Origin: Cronobacter malonaticus LMG 23826
GTDB lineage: Bacteria > Pseudomonadota > Gammaproteobacteria > Enterobacterales > Enterobacteriaceae
DNA length: 64,000 bases
Reading direction: 5' to 3'
Assembly (NCBI RefSeq): GCF_001277215.2
Contig: NZ_CP013940.1
Location: forward strand, 3,782,001 to 3,846,000
Shown here: piece after piece, positions 15,041 to 29,000 of the stretch
Layout of the letters: each line of letters begins with the position of its first letter
How positions within the stretch are numbered: the stretch's first letter is position 1
Notes under the pieces: model-generated
What the model saw: the letters and a program-made list of their open reading frames with translations, nothing else
Databases searched by the model: none
What the model was told of the DNA's origin: nothing
Program-made: the position numbers and the translations under genes

Positions 15041-15672
15041 TGGAGCCTCTGTTCGCGCCCGTACCGCGCCGCCTCGGGCTTTATCCGGTCGTCGACAGCG
15101 TTGAGTGGGTCACGCGTTTGCTGGACGCTGGCGTGCGCACGCTTCAGTTACGCATCAAGGATAAAACCGATGCTGGGGTGGAAGCCGATGTCGCCGCCGC
15201 CATTGCGCTGGGGCAGCGCTGCCACGCCCGGCTGTTTATCAACGACTACTGGCGTCTCGCGATAAAACATCAGGCCTATGGCGTTCATCTCGGGCAGGAA
15301 GATCTGGAAACGGCCGATCTCAACGCCATTCGCAACGCCGGACTGCGGCTTGGCGTCTCCACGCATGATGATATGGAAATCGACGTAGCGCTGGCGGTGC
15401 GCCCCTCTTATATCGCGCTCGGCCATGTTTTTCCCACGCAGACCAAACAGATGCCCTCCGCGCCGCAAGGGCTTGCACAACTGGCGGCACACGTAAAAAG
15501 GCTCGGTGACTATCCGACGGTCGCCATCGGCGGCATCAGCCTTGAACGCGCGCCCGCGGTGCTGGAAACCGGCGTTGGCAGTATCGCGGTGGTGAGCGCT
15601 ATCACCCAGGCACCCGACTGGCGCGGTGCCACGCAAGAGTTACTCGAACTGGCGGGGGTGGGCGATGAATGA
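15040..15672 (+). CDS. thiE: Thiamin phosphate synthase
   Basis: A 210-residue TIM-barrel enzyme that couples HMP-PP and thiazole phosphate carboxylate to form thiamin phosphate. [10 protein letters not shown] and [10 protein letters not shown] carry the diphosphate-binding residues; [14 protein letters not shown] is the thiazole-site loop. The start chosen overlaps the thiC stop (TGATG) and has AGGAGGAAG upstream. The frame is open further upstream, but that sequence lies inside thiC and is not homologous to the family. Confidence 0.98.
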
Positions 15673-16414
15673 CGCCGATTTTATGCGCTACAGCCGCCAG
15701 CTGCTGCTGGAGGATATCGCCATCGATGGTCAGCAAAAACTGCTGGCAAGCCGCGTGTTGATTGTCGGCCTCGGTGGTCTCGGCTCGCCCGCCGCGCTCT
15801 ATCTGGCAGGCGCAGGCGTCGGCACGCTGTGGCTTGCCGATGACGACGCCGTGCACCTCAGTAATCTCCAGCGGCAGATCCTGTTTGGCGTCAGTGATAT
15901 CGAACAGCCGAAATCGCGCGTGGCGGCGCGTCGTTTACAGGCGCTCAATCCGGCCATCAACAGCGTGGCGCTGAATGAACGGCTTGAAGGCGACGCGCTG
16001 CGTGAAGCGGTGGCAGGCGTCGATCTGGTGCTGGATTGCAGTGACAACATGACCACCCGCCAGGCCATCAACGCCGCCTGCGTGGCGCTTGGCACGCCGC
16101 TTATCACCGCCAGCGCGGTCGGCATGGGCGGGCAAATCGCCACCTTCGCGCCGCCCTTTGATTACGGCTGCTACCGCTGCCTGTGGCCGGATGACAGCGA
16201 GCCTGAGCGCAACTGCCGCACCGCTGGCGTGCTCGGCCCGGTGGTGGGGCTGATGGGCACGATGCAAGCGCTGGAGGCTATCAAGCTCTTGTGCGGCATC
16301 ACGCAAGAGCACGACGAGCTGCGCCTCTTCGACGCCCGCGCCACCCAGTGGCGCACCCTGACGCTACAGCGCGCGGCAGGCTGCCCGGTTTGCGGAGGCA
16401 AGCATGCGCATTGA
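15665..16414 (+). CDS. thiF: ThiS adenylyltransferase ThiF
   Basis: A 249-residue E1-like enzyme that adenylates the C-terminal glycine of ThiS. The nucleotide loop [17 protein letters not shown] is at residues ~34-50, DCSDN at ~122-126, the conserved Cys in ERNCRTAGV, and a zinc site is formed by YRCLW and the C-terminal CPVCGG. The start at ATGAATGA overlaps the thiE stop by 8 bp. It ends inside thiS by 11 bp. Such overlaps indicate translational coupling. Confidence 0.98.
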   Translation: MNDADFMRYSRQLLLEDIAIDGQQKLLASRVLIVGLGGLGSPAALYLAGAGVGTLWLADDDAVHLSNLQRQILFGVSDIEQPKSRVAARRLQALNPAINSVALNERLEGDALREAVAGVDLVLDCSDNMTTRQAINAACVALGTPLITASAVGMGGQIATFAPPFDYGCYRCLWPDDSEPERNCRTAGVLGPVVGLMGTMQALEAIKLLCGITQEHDELRLFDARATQWRTLTLQRAAGCPVCGGKHAH

Positions 16415-16604
16415 ACTCAACGATGAAGCCATGCAGTGCGTCGAAGGATTAAGCGCGGCGCAACTGCTGGCGCAGTTAAAACTCGACAGGCCCGGTACGG
16501 CGCTCGCGGTCAATCAGACCATTCTCCCGCGCAGCCAGTGGCCCGACTACACCCTGCAGGAAGGCGACAGCCTGCTGCTGTTTCAGGTTATCGCAGGAGG
16601 CTGA
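16404..16604 (+). CDS. thiS: Sulfur carrier protein ThiS
   Basis: A 66-residue ubiquitin-like carrier ending in the obligatory Gly-Gly (VIAGG), whose thiocarboxylate donates sulfur to the thiazole ring. Length equals E. coli ThiS. It overlaps the thiF end by 11 bp and is followed 1 bp later by thiG; GCAGGAGGC before the thiG ATG serves as the thiG ribosome site. Confidence 0.98.
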   Translation: MRIELNDEAMQCVEGLSAAQLLAQLKLDRPGTALAVNQTILPRSQWPDYTLQEGDSLLLFQVIAGG

Positions 16605-16605
16605 G

Positions 16606-17376
16606 ATGTTACGAATCGCGAATAAAACTTTTCAATCACGCCTGTTTACCGGCACCGGTAAATTCGCGTCATCATCGCTGATGCTGGAGGCGATACGCGA
16701 AAGCGGCAGCGAGATGGCGACACTCGCCATGAAGCGCGTGGATCTGCTGCGTCGTGACGATGCGCTGCTGGCGCCGTTGCAGGCATCCGGCGTGGCGCTG
16801 TTGCCGAACACATCCGGCGCAAAAACGGCCGAAGAGGCGGTTTTCGCAGCGCAGCTCGCCCGGGAGGCGCTGGGCACTCACTGGATCAAGCTTGAGATCC
16901 ACCCGGACGCCCGCTGGCTGCTGCCGGATCCGATAGAAACGCTGCGGGCGGCGGAAAAACTGGTCGCACAGGGATTTGTGGTGCTGCCCTATTGCGGCGC
17001 GGATCCGGTGCTCTGCAAGCGCCTTGAAGAAGCGGGCTGCGCGGCGGTGATGCCGCTCGGCGCGCCGATTGGATCAAACCAGGGGCTGCAGACGCGGGCG
17101 CTGCTGGAAATCATCATCGCCCAGGCGAGCGTGCCGGTGGTGGTGGATGCGGGCATCGGCGCGCCAAGCCATGCTGCCGAGGCGCTGGAAATGGGGGCCG
17201 ATGCGGTGCTGGTGAATACGGCGATTGCCGTGGCGCGCGATCCGGTGGCAATGGCGCGCGCGTTCCGCCAGGCCGTTGAGGCGGGACGTACCGGGTATGA
17301 AGCCGGGCTCGGCGCGCGCGCGTTTCAGGCGCAGGCCACCAGCCCGCTCACCGGTTTTCTGGAGGCGCAGGCATGA
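16606..17376 (+). CDS. thiG: Thiazole synthase ThiG
   Basis: A 256-residue TIM-barrel enzyme that condenses DXP, dehydroglycine (from ThiH) and ThiS-thiocarboxylate into the thiazole phosphate. The Schiff-base lysine is Lys95 in [10 protein letters not shown]. The phosphate-binding glycine loops [11 protein letters not shown] and [13 protein letters not shown] are intact. Same length as E. coli ThiG. It overlaps thiH (ATGA). Confidence 0.99.
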   Translation: MLRIANKTFQSRLFTGTGKFASSSLMLEAIRESGSEMATLAMKRVDLLRRDDALLAPLQASGVALLPNTSGAKTAEEAVFAAQLAREALGTHWIKLEIHPDARWLLPDPIETLRAAEKLVAQGFVVLPYCGADPVLCKRLEEAGCAAVMPLGAPIGSNQGLQTRALLEIIIAQASVPVVVDAGIGAPSHAAEALEMGADAVLVNTAIAVARDPVAMARAFRQAVEAGRTGYEAGLGARAFQAQATSPLTGFLEAQA

Positions 17377-18506
17377 ACACCTTCACCGACCGCTGGCGTA
17401 CGCTTAACTGGGACGACATCCGGCTGCGCATTCACAGCAAAACCGGGCGCGATGTCGAGCGGGCGCTCGCCGCTGCGCATCCTGACCGGGAAGATATGAT
17501 GGCGCTGCTCTCCCCGGCCGCGCTGGATTATCTCGAACCGCTGGCGCAGCGCGCGCAGCAACTCACCCGCCAGCGCTTTGGCAACACGGTCAGCTTTTAT
17601 GTACCGCTCTATCTTTCTAATCTTTGCGCCAACGAATGCACCTACTGCGGTTTCTCAATGAGCAACCGGCTCAAGCGTAAAACGCTGGATGAAGAGGAAA
17701 TTGCACGCGAATGCGCCGCCATTAAAGCGCTCGGGTTTGAGCACCTGCTGCTGGTGACAGGCGAGCATCAGAACAAAGTGGGCATGGACTATTTCCGCCG
17801 TCACCTTCCGGCGATTCGCCGCCAGTTTGCGTCGCTGCAAATGGAGGTGCAGCCACTCGCGCAGGCGGAGTACGCCGAACTGAAAGCGCTCGGGCTGGAC
17901 GGCGTGCTGGTCTATCAGGAGACATATCATGAAGCGGTCTACGCCCGACATCACCTGCGCGGTAACAAGCAGGATTTCTTCTGGCGGCTGGAGACGCCGG
18001 ACCGGCTCGGGCGCGCGGGCATTGACCGCATCGGGCTTGGCGCGCTGACCGGGCTGTCTGACTGCTGGCGCACCGATAACTATATGGTGGCGGAGCACTT
18101 GCTCTGGCTGCAACAGCGCTACTGGCAGAGCCGCTACTCTGTGGCGTTCCCGCGTCTTCGCCCTTGCGCGGGCGGCATTCAGCCCGCCTCGGTGATGGAT
18201 GAACGCCAGCTGGTCCAGCTCATCTGCGCCTTTCGCCTGTTTGCGCCAGAGGCGGAGCTGTCGCTCTCCACCCGCGAATCGCTGCATTTTCGCGATAATG
18301 TGGTGCCGATTGCGATCAACGCCGTCAGCGCCTTTTCCCGCACACAGCCGGGCGGCTACGCCGACGGGCATACCGAACTGGAGCAGTTCGCGCCGCATGA
18401 CGGGCGTCGCCCGGAAGAGGTTGCGGCCAGTCTGATACAACGCGGACTGCAACCGGTGTGGAAAGACTGGGACGGATATCTGGGAAGAAGCACGCAAAAC
18501 GCCTGA
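17373..18506 (+). CDS. thiH: Tyrosine lyase ThiH (2-iminoacetate synthase)
   Basis: A 377-residue radical SAM enzyme that cleaves tyrosine to dehydroglycine (2-iminoacetate) and p-cresol for ThiG. The [4Fe-4S] cysteines are at 85, 89 and 92 (CANECTYC), the same numbers as in E. coli. Length also matches. Its start overlaps the thiG stop by 4 bp. It is the last gene of the operon. ThiH, the anaerobic-type route, rather than ThiO supplies dehydroglycine here. Confidence 0.99.
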   Translation: MNTFTDRWRTLNWDDIRLRIHSKTGRDVERALAAAHPDREDMMALLSPAALDYLEPLAQRAQQLTRQRFGNTVSFYVPLYLSNLCANECTYCGFSMSNRLKRKTLDEEEIARECAAIKALGFEHLLLVTGEHQNKVGMDYFRRHLPAIRRQFASLQMEVQPLAQAEYAELKALGLDGVLVYQETYHEAVYARHHLRGNKQDFFWRLETPDRLGRAGIDRIGLGALTGLSDCWRTDNYMVAEHLLWLQQRYWQSRYSVAFPRLRPCAGGIQPASVMDERQLVQLICAFRLFAPEAELSLSTRESLHFRDNVVPIAINAVSAFSRTQPGGYADGHTELEQFAPHDGRRPEEVAASLIQRGLQPVWKDWDGYLGRSTQNA

Positions 18507-18559
18507 AACCAAACGCAAACTGGTAGATATCTTTCGGGATGTTACGCAAAACGGAAAGT

Positions 18560-18717
18560 TGCGCGTTGAGGGAAAACGCCTGCGGTTTTACTCTGCACCT
18601 GCCGGCCCGGGATGGCTGGCCGGGGCGGTTCCTGATGCTCTCTCATTGCCGCCCCGCCTCTTAATGTTCGCCCGGTAGCAAAGTAACCGGGCTTTGGAAA
18701 CCGGTTTCCCTTTTTGC
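18560..18717 (+). ncRNA. Structured thi-operon 3' region with terminator (SroH-like candidate)
   Basis: The 313 bp between thiH and the PTS genes holds a run of plus-strand hairpins: CCGGCC/GGCCGG (18602-18623), GGGGCGG/CCGCCCC (18622-18655), GCCCGGT/ACCGGGC (18670-18692) and GGAAACC/GGTTTCC followed by CTTTTTG (18696-18716), a Rho-independent terminator. In E. coli the small RNA SroH lies at this place downstream of thiH. I cannot confirm sequence homology, so this may simply be the operon's structured 3' UTR. Confidence 0.35.
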
Positions 18718-18726
18718 GGCTTTCTT

Positions 18727-18742
18727 TGTGATGGGTAACACA
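18727..18742 (+). promoter_or_regulatory. Probable CRP site upstream of the PTS genes
   Basis: TGTGATGGGTAACACA matches the CRP core TGTGA-N6-TCACA at 9 of 10 defined positions. It lies 78 bp before the IIB start codon, beyond the terminator of the thi operon, so it could activate the PTS transcript under catabolite control. Inferred from sequence only. Confidence 0.45.
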
Positions 18743-18819
18743 CAATCACATCAAAGCGGTTGTTGGGACCGGAGGTGGGGGATAAATATCAGGAAAACAA
18801 CAGTCACAGAGAGCGGATT

Positions 18820-19128
18820 ATGAAAAATATCGTTTTATGCTGTGCCGCAGGTATGTCCACCAGCATGCTGGTTCAACGGATGAAAGATGCTGCTCAGAAA
18901 AAAGGCGTCGAGGTGGATATCAAGGCCGTTCCGGTCGCGGAGTTTAAAGATATTATCGGCACCGCCGACATCGTACTGCTTGGCCCGCAGGTCAAATATG
19001 AACAGCCTAAGTTTCAGGAAATTGCCGATCCGCTGGGTAAAAAAGTCGCCGTTATCGACATGATGGATTACGGCATGATGAAAGGCGATGTGGTGCTGGA
19101 TAAGGCCCTTAAGATGCTGGAGCAATAA
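18820..19128 (+). CDS. PTS lactose/cellobiose-type EIIB component
   Basis: A 102-residue cytosolic phosphocarrier of the lactose/chitobiose PTS class. The phosphorylation motif CAAGMSTSMLV places the phospho-cysteine at Cys8, with the P-loop right after it. VLLGPQVKYEQPKF is a typical second signature. The start was chosen at MKNIVLCC; upstream in-frame residues do not belong to the family. It is followed 4 bp later by an EIIA gene, but no EIIC (membrane) gene is present. E. coli K-12 has no PTS genes at this site. Substrate unknown. Confidence 0.92.
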   Translation: MKNIVLCCAAGMSTSMLVQRMKDAAQKKGVEVDIKAVPVAEFKDIIGTADIVLLGPQVKYEQPKFQEIADPLGKKVAVIDMMDYGMMKGDVVLDKALKMLEQ

Positions 19129-19132
19129 GGAC

Positions 19133-19450
19133 ATGGAAGATTTAGAGTCAATCATCATGGAGCTGCTGGTTAACGCCGGTAGCGCGCGCAGCCAGGCGCT
19201 GACTGCGCTGCAACTGGCCCGTAAAGGCGATTTCGAAGGTGCCGAAAAAGCGATGGAAGAGTCACACGAGTTCGTGAAGCATGCGCATAAAATCCAGACG
19301 CAGCTTATCGGGCTCGACGAAGGCAGCGGCAAACTGCCGGTCAATCTGATTACCGTTCACTCTCAGGACCACCTGATGAACGCGATGGTCATTCAGGATC
19401 TGGCGGGCGATCTGATAGAGCTTTACCGCCGCCTGCCGCTGGTGAAATAA
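19133..19450 (+). CDS. PTS lactose/cellobiose-type EIIA component
   Basis: A 105-residue trimeric helical-bundle EIIA. The family motif HSQDHLMNAM contains the phospho-acceptor His76 and the buried metal-binding Asp79. The start has TAAGGACA upstream and lies 4 bp after the EIIB stop, so the two are coupled. It ends 30 bp before a terminator, making a two-gene unit without EIIC or a hydrolase. Either the pair works with an EIIC elsewhere or it has a regulatory role; the sequence does not decide. Confidence 0.92.
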   Translation: MEDLESIIMELLVNAGSARSQALTALQLARKGDFEGAEKAMEESHEFVKHAHKIQTQLIGLDEGSGKLPVNLITVHSQDHLMNAMVIQDLAGDLIELYRRLPLVK

Positions 19451-19479
19451 TGCCTCGCGACGCATCTCGTATCGCAATT

Positions 19480-19505
19480 ATGCCCGGTGATGCCGGGCAT
19501 TTTTA
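19480..19505 (+). terminator. Terminator of PTS IIB-IIA unit
   Basis: ATGCCCGG / CCGGGCAT stem with a 5 nt loop, followed by TTTTTATAT. Confidence 0.88.
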
Positions 19506-19626
19506 TATCCATGACGCAAGTCTGTTTGCAAGCCGCTAAACCGGGCGGTGTCTTTTATTTATGCTTTATGGCACAACGGTATCCTCAGGCGCCGTCAGGC
19601 CCGTTAATGATAAGACAGGTTTTGCC

Positions 19627-20673
19627 ATGCCCTCCGTTCCCGTTCCGGTGTTCACCCTCGCCATTCTTCTGATGCTGCTGGCGAAAGTCTCGTTATCTGG
19701 CAGCGATTGTTACCGGCGGGCAACGATGTTTCTTGCCGGATGCGCGCTGCTGCTGCTGCTCGCCGCGCTGCGCTGGTCGTTCGATTTTCAGGCCTTACGC
19801 CAGCTGCAATCGCTGGTGGCTGTCGTCCTGCCTCCGCTTGCCTGGCGCTGTCTTCACGAACGCCCGACGCCTCAACCGTTACGGCAAAACCTTATGTTAT
19901 ATGCGCCCGCCGTGGCGGCGCTTTCCGTTAACCTGGTGTTTCCTGCAGCGGCAGACGTTGCGCTTGCGGCGCTTTATCTCGGTTATGGCACCGCCCTGCT
20001 TCGCACCTCCCGTAGAGGATCGGACGCCTTCTCGCAAAGCCGCCTGAGCGATGCGCCGATGGCGGCGAGGCTTGCTTTTGGCGCAGGCGCGTTTCTCTGC
20101 TTTAGCGGACTGACCGATATCGCCATCGCAATAGATTTCAGCCTCTTTTCTGGCCAGCAGGCACCCATGCTGGTGGCCGCGTCGCAGATAATATTGCTGC
20201 CGTTTATCTGCCTCGCCATCGTGTTACCCGTCAGAAAACGCGCGCAGCCTGCACCCGTAGCTGTGCCGGACTTGAGCGAAAAAACCAGCGACGCCGTCCA
20301 GGACGCGCAGCGCTGTGCGCAGCTTGAAGAGACGCTGCGCGCGCGGTCGCTTTATCTGAACCCCGATCTCACGCTGGAGCTGCTGGCGCGAAAAACCGGT
20401 ACGCCCGCACGTCATATCTCGCGGGCGGTTAATGCCACGCGGGGTTGTAACGTCTCGCAGTGGATTAATAGTTTTCGCATCGCGCACGCGCAGCAGCTGT
20501 TGCGCCAGACCGCTTCACCCGTTACGGAGGTGATGCTCGAGTCAGGCTTCAATACCAAATCAAATTTCAATCGCGAGTTTTCGCGGATTGTGGGGATGAG
20601 TCCGGTGGAATATCGCCGCGCGGCGGCTGATAACGCAGCGTCTGATTCAGAAACTCGCTTATCTGCGTCGTGA
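19627..20673 (+). CDS. Membrane-bound AraC-family transcriptional regulator
   Basis: A 348-residue protein with about seven hydrophobic segments in residues 1-215 (for example FTLAILLMLLA, CALLLLLAALRW and IILLPFICLAIVLPV) and a C-terminal AraC/XylS helix-turn-helix domain at ~245-335. The second helix-turn-helix has VTEVMLESGFNTKSNFNREF. The DNA-binding domain would face the cytoplasm, tethered to the membrane. I start at Met 19627 (AGACAGG upstream); an ATG 66 bp further upstream lacks a ribosome site. Its last 107 bp overlap the convergent hydrolase gene. Target and signal unknown; the neighbouring PTS genes or hydrolase are candidates. Confidence 0.85.
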   Translation: MPSVPVPVFTLAILLMLLAKVSLSGSDCYRRATMFLAGCALLLLLAALRWSFDFQALRQLQSLVAVVLPPLAWRCLHERPTPQPLRQNLMLYAPAVAALSVNLVFPAAADVALAALYLGYGTALLRTSRRGSDAFSQSRLSDAPMAARLAFGAGAFLCFSGLTDIAIAIDFSLFSGQQAPMLVAASQIILLPFICLAIVLPVRKRAQPAPVAVPDLSEKTSDAVQDAQRCAQLEETLRARSLYLNPDLTLELLARKTGTPARHISRAVNATRGCNVSQWINSFRIAHAQQLLRQTASPVTEVMLESGFNTKSNFNREFSRIVGMSPVEYRRAAADNAASDSETRLSAS

Positions 20674-21649
20674 GCTGCTGGTGAATTTTCTCACGGCTAA
20701 AGCCAGCACCATCACGGCACACAATCCCTTCTCCCGGCTCCTGCGCGTCGATAACGGCTGCCGCGCCTGGCTTACAAAGCTGCATAAAACTGAAGTGTGT
20801 AGCGCCAGGCACGCTAATAGCGCGGGCGAATTTGCCCGGCAGAGCGTGGGCCAGATAGCCAGACTCCAGCGCGGCAGGCACGTCGTCGCTGTCGACACCT
20901 GCGCTCATCACCAGCACAGGAATTTCCACCTTCGCCAGGCTTTGCGGCGTAAAGCCGCGCGCCAGCCCCAAATCTAACGACACCACGGCCTTGATTCGCA
21001 CATCGCGCTGGCTTTCCGCCAGCCGGTTCTGCGTGCCCGGTAAATCGATACCAAGCGTATGGGCAACGATGCAGCCACCGAGTGCTGGATGACTTTTACA
21101 ATCCGCCAGAAACCGCGGCGCAGAGAACCGCGCGCCTGCCAGTTCCATCACCGTCCATCCGCCCAGTGAATGCCCGGCGGCAGCGATTCGCTGCTCATCA
21201 GGTTTCCCGGTTTTTTCCGGGCTGGCGATAAGCGCGTCCAGCACACGCATTACATCTTTAGGGCGTTGCCAGAGCGCCTGCGCCTGAGCAGGCGATTTGT
21301 TACGTGTCGTGGTGCCCGGATGATCCACCGTAGCAACAATATACCCCTGCTCTGCCATCGCGTGCGCCAGCCAGTTCAGGTTGCGCCAGTTACCGCCAAA
21401 GCCATGTGAGAGTAACAGCACCGGATGAGCGCCGGGCGCAGGTGTGGCGTCACGCTGCACGTTAACGCCCGAAAAAACGATGTTATCACCCACCGTCTCT
21501 GGCGCATGGTTATCGTAAGTCGGGTACCAGACGGCGGCATCCAGTGGACGCGTGGCAGGCGAGTCGATAGTGAACTGATGAAAGCCGACATCCGCTGACG
21601 CGGCGACGCTTAACAGTAAAGTTGTAATAAAGGTGGTCAATCGATACAT
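20567..21649 (-). CDS. Exported alpha/beta hydrolase (dienelactone-hydrolase-like)
   Basis: A 360-residue protein with a signal peptide (LTTFITTLLLSVAASA, cleavage before DVGF), so probably periplasmic. The fold is indicated by LLLSHGFGGNWRNL (oxyanion-hole segment) and the nucleophile elbow AGHSLGGW near residue 168. A catalytic His is likely in GATHFSF. It resembles predicted dienelactone hydrolase or platelet-activating-factor acetylhydrolase-like enzymes; the substrate is unknown. It lies downstream of rpoC on the same strand behind the rpoC terminator, and its 3' end overlaps the AraC-type gene tail-to-tail by 107 bp. E. coli K-12 has htrC in this place. Confidence 0.85.
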   Translation of the reverse strand: MYRLTTFITTLLLSVAASADVGFHQFTIDSPATRPLDAAVWYPTYDNHAPETVGDNIVFSGVNVQRDATPAPGAHPVLLLSHGFGGNWRNLNWLAHAMAEQGYIVATVDHPGTTTRNKSPAQAQALWQRPKDVMRVLDALIASPEKTGKPDEQRIAAAGHSLGGWTVMELAGARFSAPRFLADCKSHPALGGCIVAHTLGIDLPGTQNRLAESQRDVRIKAVVSLDLGLARGFTPQSLAKVEIPVLVMSAGVDSDDVPAALESGYLAHALPGKFARAISVPGATHFSFMQLCKPGAAAVIDAQEPGEGIVCRDGAGFSREKIHQQLTTQISEFLNQTLRYQPPRGDIPPDSSPQSAKTRD

Positions 21650-21747
21650 AGTGATGCTCTCCGTTTACAGGTCGCGGAGTTGTAGCATCGGGGGCGATAT
21701 GCGGGCGTCCTGAAACACGATCGAGGACGTTTGAGTGGATTTAAGAC

Positions 21748-21775
21748 ATAAAAAAACCCGCCGAAGCGGGTTTTT
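21748..21775 (-). terminator. rpoBC operon terminator
   Basis: On the complement AACCCGCTTCGGCGGGTT forms a stem with a tight TTCG-type loop followed by a run of T. It ends the long ribosomal protein-RNA polymerase transcript. Confidence 0.92.
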
Positions 21776-21792
21776 AATCAGGCTAAGAACGA

Positions 21793-26016
<4,224 letters not shown>

Positions 26017-26092
26017 GGATTGGCTCCCGTCGGAGTTAGCACATTCCGGCGTCGGGTGTTACCCCGACGCCAGTGACCTGTTTGAGCGAGAA

Positions 26093-29000
26093 TTACTCGT
26101 CTTCCAGTTCGATGTTGATGCCCAGCGAGCGAATCTCTTTCAACAGTACGTTGAACGATTCCGGCATGCCCGGTTCCATCTGATGGTTGCCATCCACGAT
26201 GTTCTTGTACATCTTGGTACGGCCGTTCACGTCATCAGACTTAACGGTAAGCATTTCCTGCAGGGTGTAGGCGGCGCCGTAAGCTTCCAGCGCCCACACT
26301 TCCATCTCACCGAAGCGCTGGCCACCGAACTGCGCCTTACCACCCAGCGGCTGCTGAGTAACCAGGCTGTAAGAACCGGTGGAACGAGCGTGCATCTTGT
26401 CGTCAACCAGGTGGTTCAGTTTCAGCATGTACATGTAACCTACGGTTACCGGACGCTCGAACTGTTCACCAGTACGGCCATCGAACAGGGTGATCTGACC
26501 GGAAGTCGGCAGGTCGCCCAGCTGCAGCAGCTCTTTAATTTCAGCTTCTTTCGCGCCGTCGAATACCGGCGTGGCAAGCGGCATACCTTTACGCAGGTTT
26601 TCAGCCAGACGCAGTACTTCGTCATCGCTGAAGGTGTTCAGGTCAACTTTCTGACGAACATCCTGGCCGAGGTCGTAAGCTTTCTGAATGAATTCGCGCA
26701 GTTTCGCGACTTCTTCCTGACGCTTCAGCATGGCGTTGATCTTATCGCCGATACCTTTCGCCGCCATACCCAGGTGAGTTTCCAGGATCTGACCGATGTT
26801 CATACGAGACGGTACGCCCAGCGGGTTCAGTACGATGTCTACCGGCGTGCCGTTTTCATCGTAAGGCATATCTTCGATCGGGTTGATCTTGGAGATAACA
26901 CCTTTGTTACCGTGGCGGCCTGCCATCTTATCGCCCGGCTGGATCTGACGTTTAACGGCCAGATACACCTTAACGATCTTCAGCACGCCCGGCGCCAGAT
27001 CGTCACCCTGGGTGATTTTGCGGCGTTTCGCTTCGAGTTTCTTCTCAAACTCGTGCTTCAGTTCGTCGTACTGCTCAGCCAGCTGTTCCAGCTGATTCTG
27101 TTTCTCTTCGTCGGTCAGGCCGAGTTCCAGCCAGCGGTCGCGCGGCAGTTTGTCGAGCTTCTCAGCTTCAACGCCGCCTGCGATCAGCACAGCGCGAATA
27201 CGGCTGAACAGACCGGCTTCGAGGATCTGCAGTTCTTCAGACAGGTCTTTTTTGGCCTGTTTGAGCTGCATTTCTTCGATTTCCAGCGCACGTTTGTCTT
27301 TTTCCACGCCATCGCGGGTAAAGACCTGAACGTCGATAACCGTACCGGAAACGCCGTTCGGCACACGCAGAGAGGAGTCTTTAACGTCAGACGCTTTCTC
27401 ACCGAAGATAGCACGCAGCAGTTTCTCTTCCGGCGTCAGCTGGGTTTCACCTTTCGGCGTTACCTTGCCCACCAGAATGTCGCCGCCGGTCACTTCCGCG
27501 CCGATGTAGACGATACCGGATTCATCCAGTTTAGAGAGCGCAGCTTCACCCACGTTCGGGATGTCAGCGGTGATCTCTTCCGGCCCCAGCTTAGTATCAC
27601 GAGATACGCACGCCAGTTCCTGGATGTGAATCGTGGTGAAACGGTCTTCCTGGACAACACGCTCGGAAACGAGGATGGAGTCTTCGAAGTTGTAGCCGTT
27701 CCACGGCATGAACGCTACGCGCATGTTCTGACCGAGCGCCAGTTCACCGAGGTCGGTGGACGGACCGTCTGCCAGCACGTCGCCGCGCTCAACCGGTTCA
27801 TTCAGAGACACACAAGGCATCTGGTTGATGCAGGTGTTCTGGTTAGAACGGGTGTATTTAGTCAGGTTATAGATGTCGATACCTGCTTCGCCCGGATACA
27901 TCTCGTCTTCGTTAACTTTGATAACGATACGGGACGCATCCACGTACTGAACGGTACCGCCACGTTTGGCCACGGCGGTTACACCGGAGTCAACGGCAAC
28001 AGCACGTTCCATACCGGTACCTACCAGCGGCTTATCAGCGCGCAGGGTCGGAACCGCCTGACGTTGCATGTTCGCACCCATCAATGCACGGTTGGCGTCA
28101 TCGTGCTCAAGGAACGGGATCAGGGACGCACCGACAGAAACCACCTGCTGGGTGGAAACGTCCATATAGTCAACCTGGTCTGCGCTGAAGAGGCTGGATT
28201 CGCCTTTGCTGCGGCAGGTGACCAAATCATCGGCGAAGCGGCCTTCTTCGGTCAGGTTGGTGTTCGCCTGAGCGATAACGTAGTTACCTTCTTCGATAGC
28301 GGAGAGGTAATGAATTTCATCAGTCACCACACCGTCGGTCACTTTACGGTACGGCGTCTCAAGGAAGCCATACTCGTTAGTCTGTGCGTACACGGACAGG
28401 GAGTTGATCAGACCGATGTTCGGACCTTCCGGCGTTTCGATAGGACATACGCGACCGTAGTGGGTCGGGTGTACGTCTCGAACTTCGAAGCCTGCGCGCT
28501 CACGCGTCAGACCGCCCGGGCCGAGAGCAGAGATACGACGCTTGTGCGTGATCTCAGACAGCGGGTTGTTCTGGTCCATAAACTGAGAAAGCTGGCTTGA
28601 ACCGAAGAACTCTTTCACCGCCGCGGAGATAGGCTTGGCGTTGATCATATCCTGCGGCATCAGGGTATCCAGATCGCCCAGAGACAGACGCTCTTTCACC
28701 GCACGTTCTACACGCACCAGGCCAACGCGGAACTGGTTTTCAGCCATTTCGCCAACGGAACGGATACGACGGTTGCCGAGGTGGTCGATATCGTCCACTT
28801 CGCCTTTACCGTTACGGATATCGATGAGCTTCTTCATCACGTCGATGATGTCGGCTTTGCTCAGGATACCGGAACCTTCGATCTCGTCGCGCAGCAGAGA
28901 ACGGTTGAACTTCATGCGGCCAACCGCAGACAGATCGTAACGATCTTCAGAGAAGAACAGGTTCTCAAACAGGCTTTCTGCCGCTTCACGCGTCGGCGGC

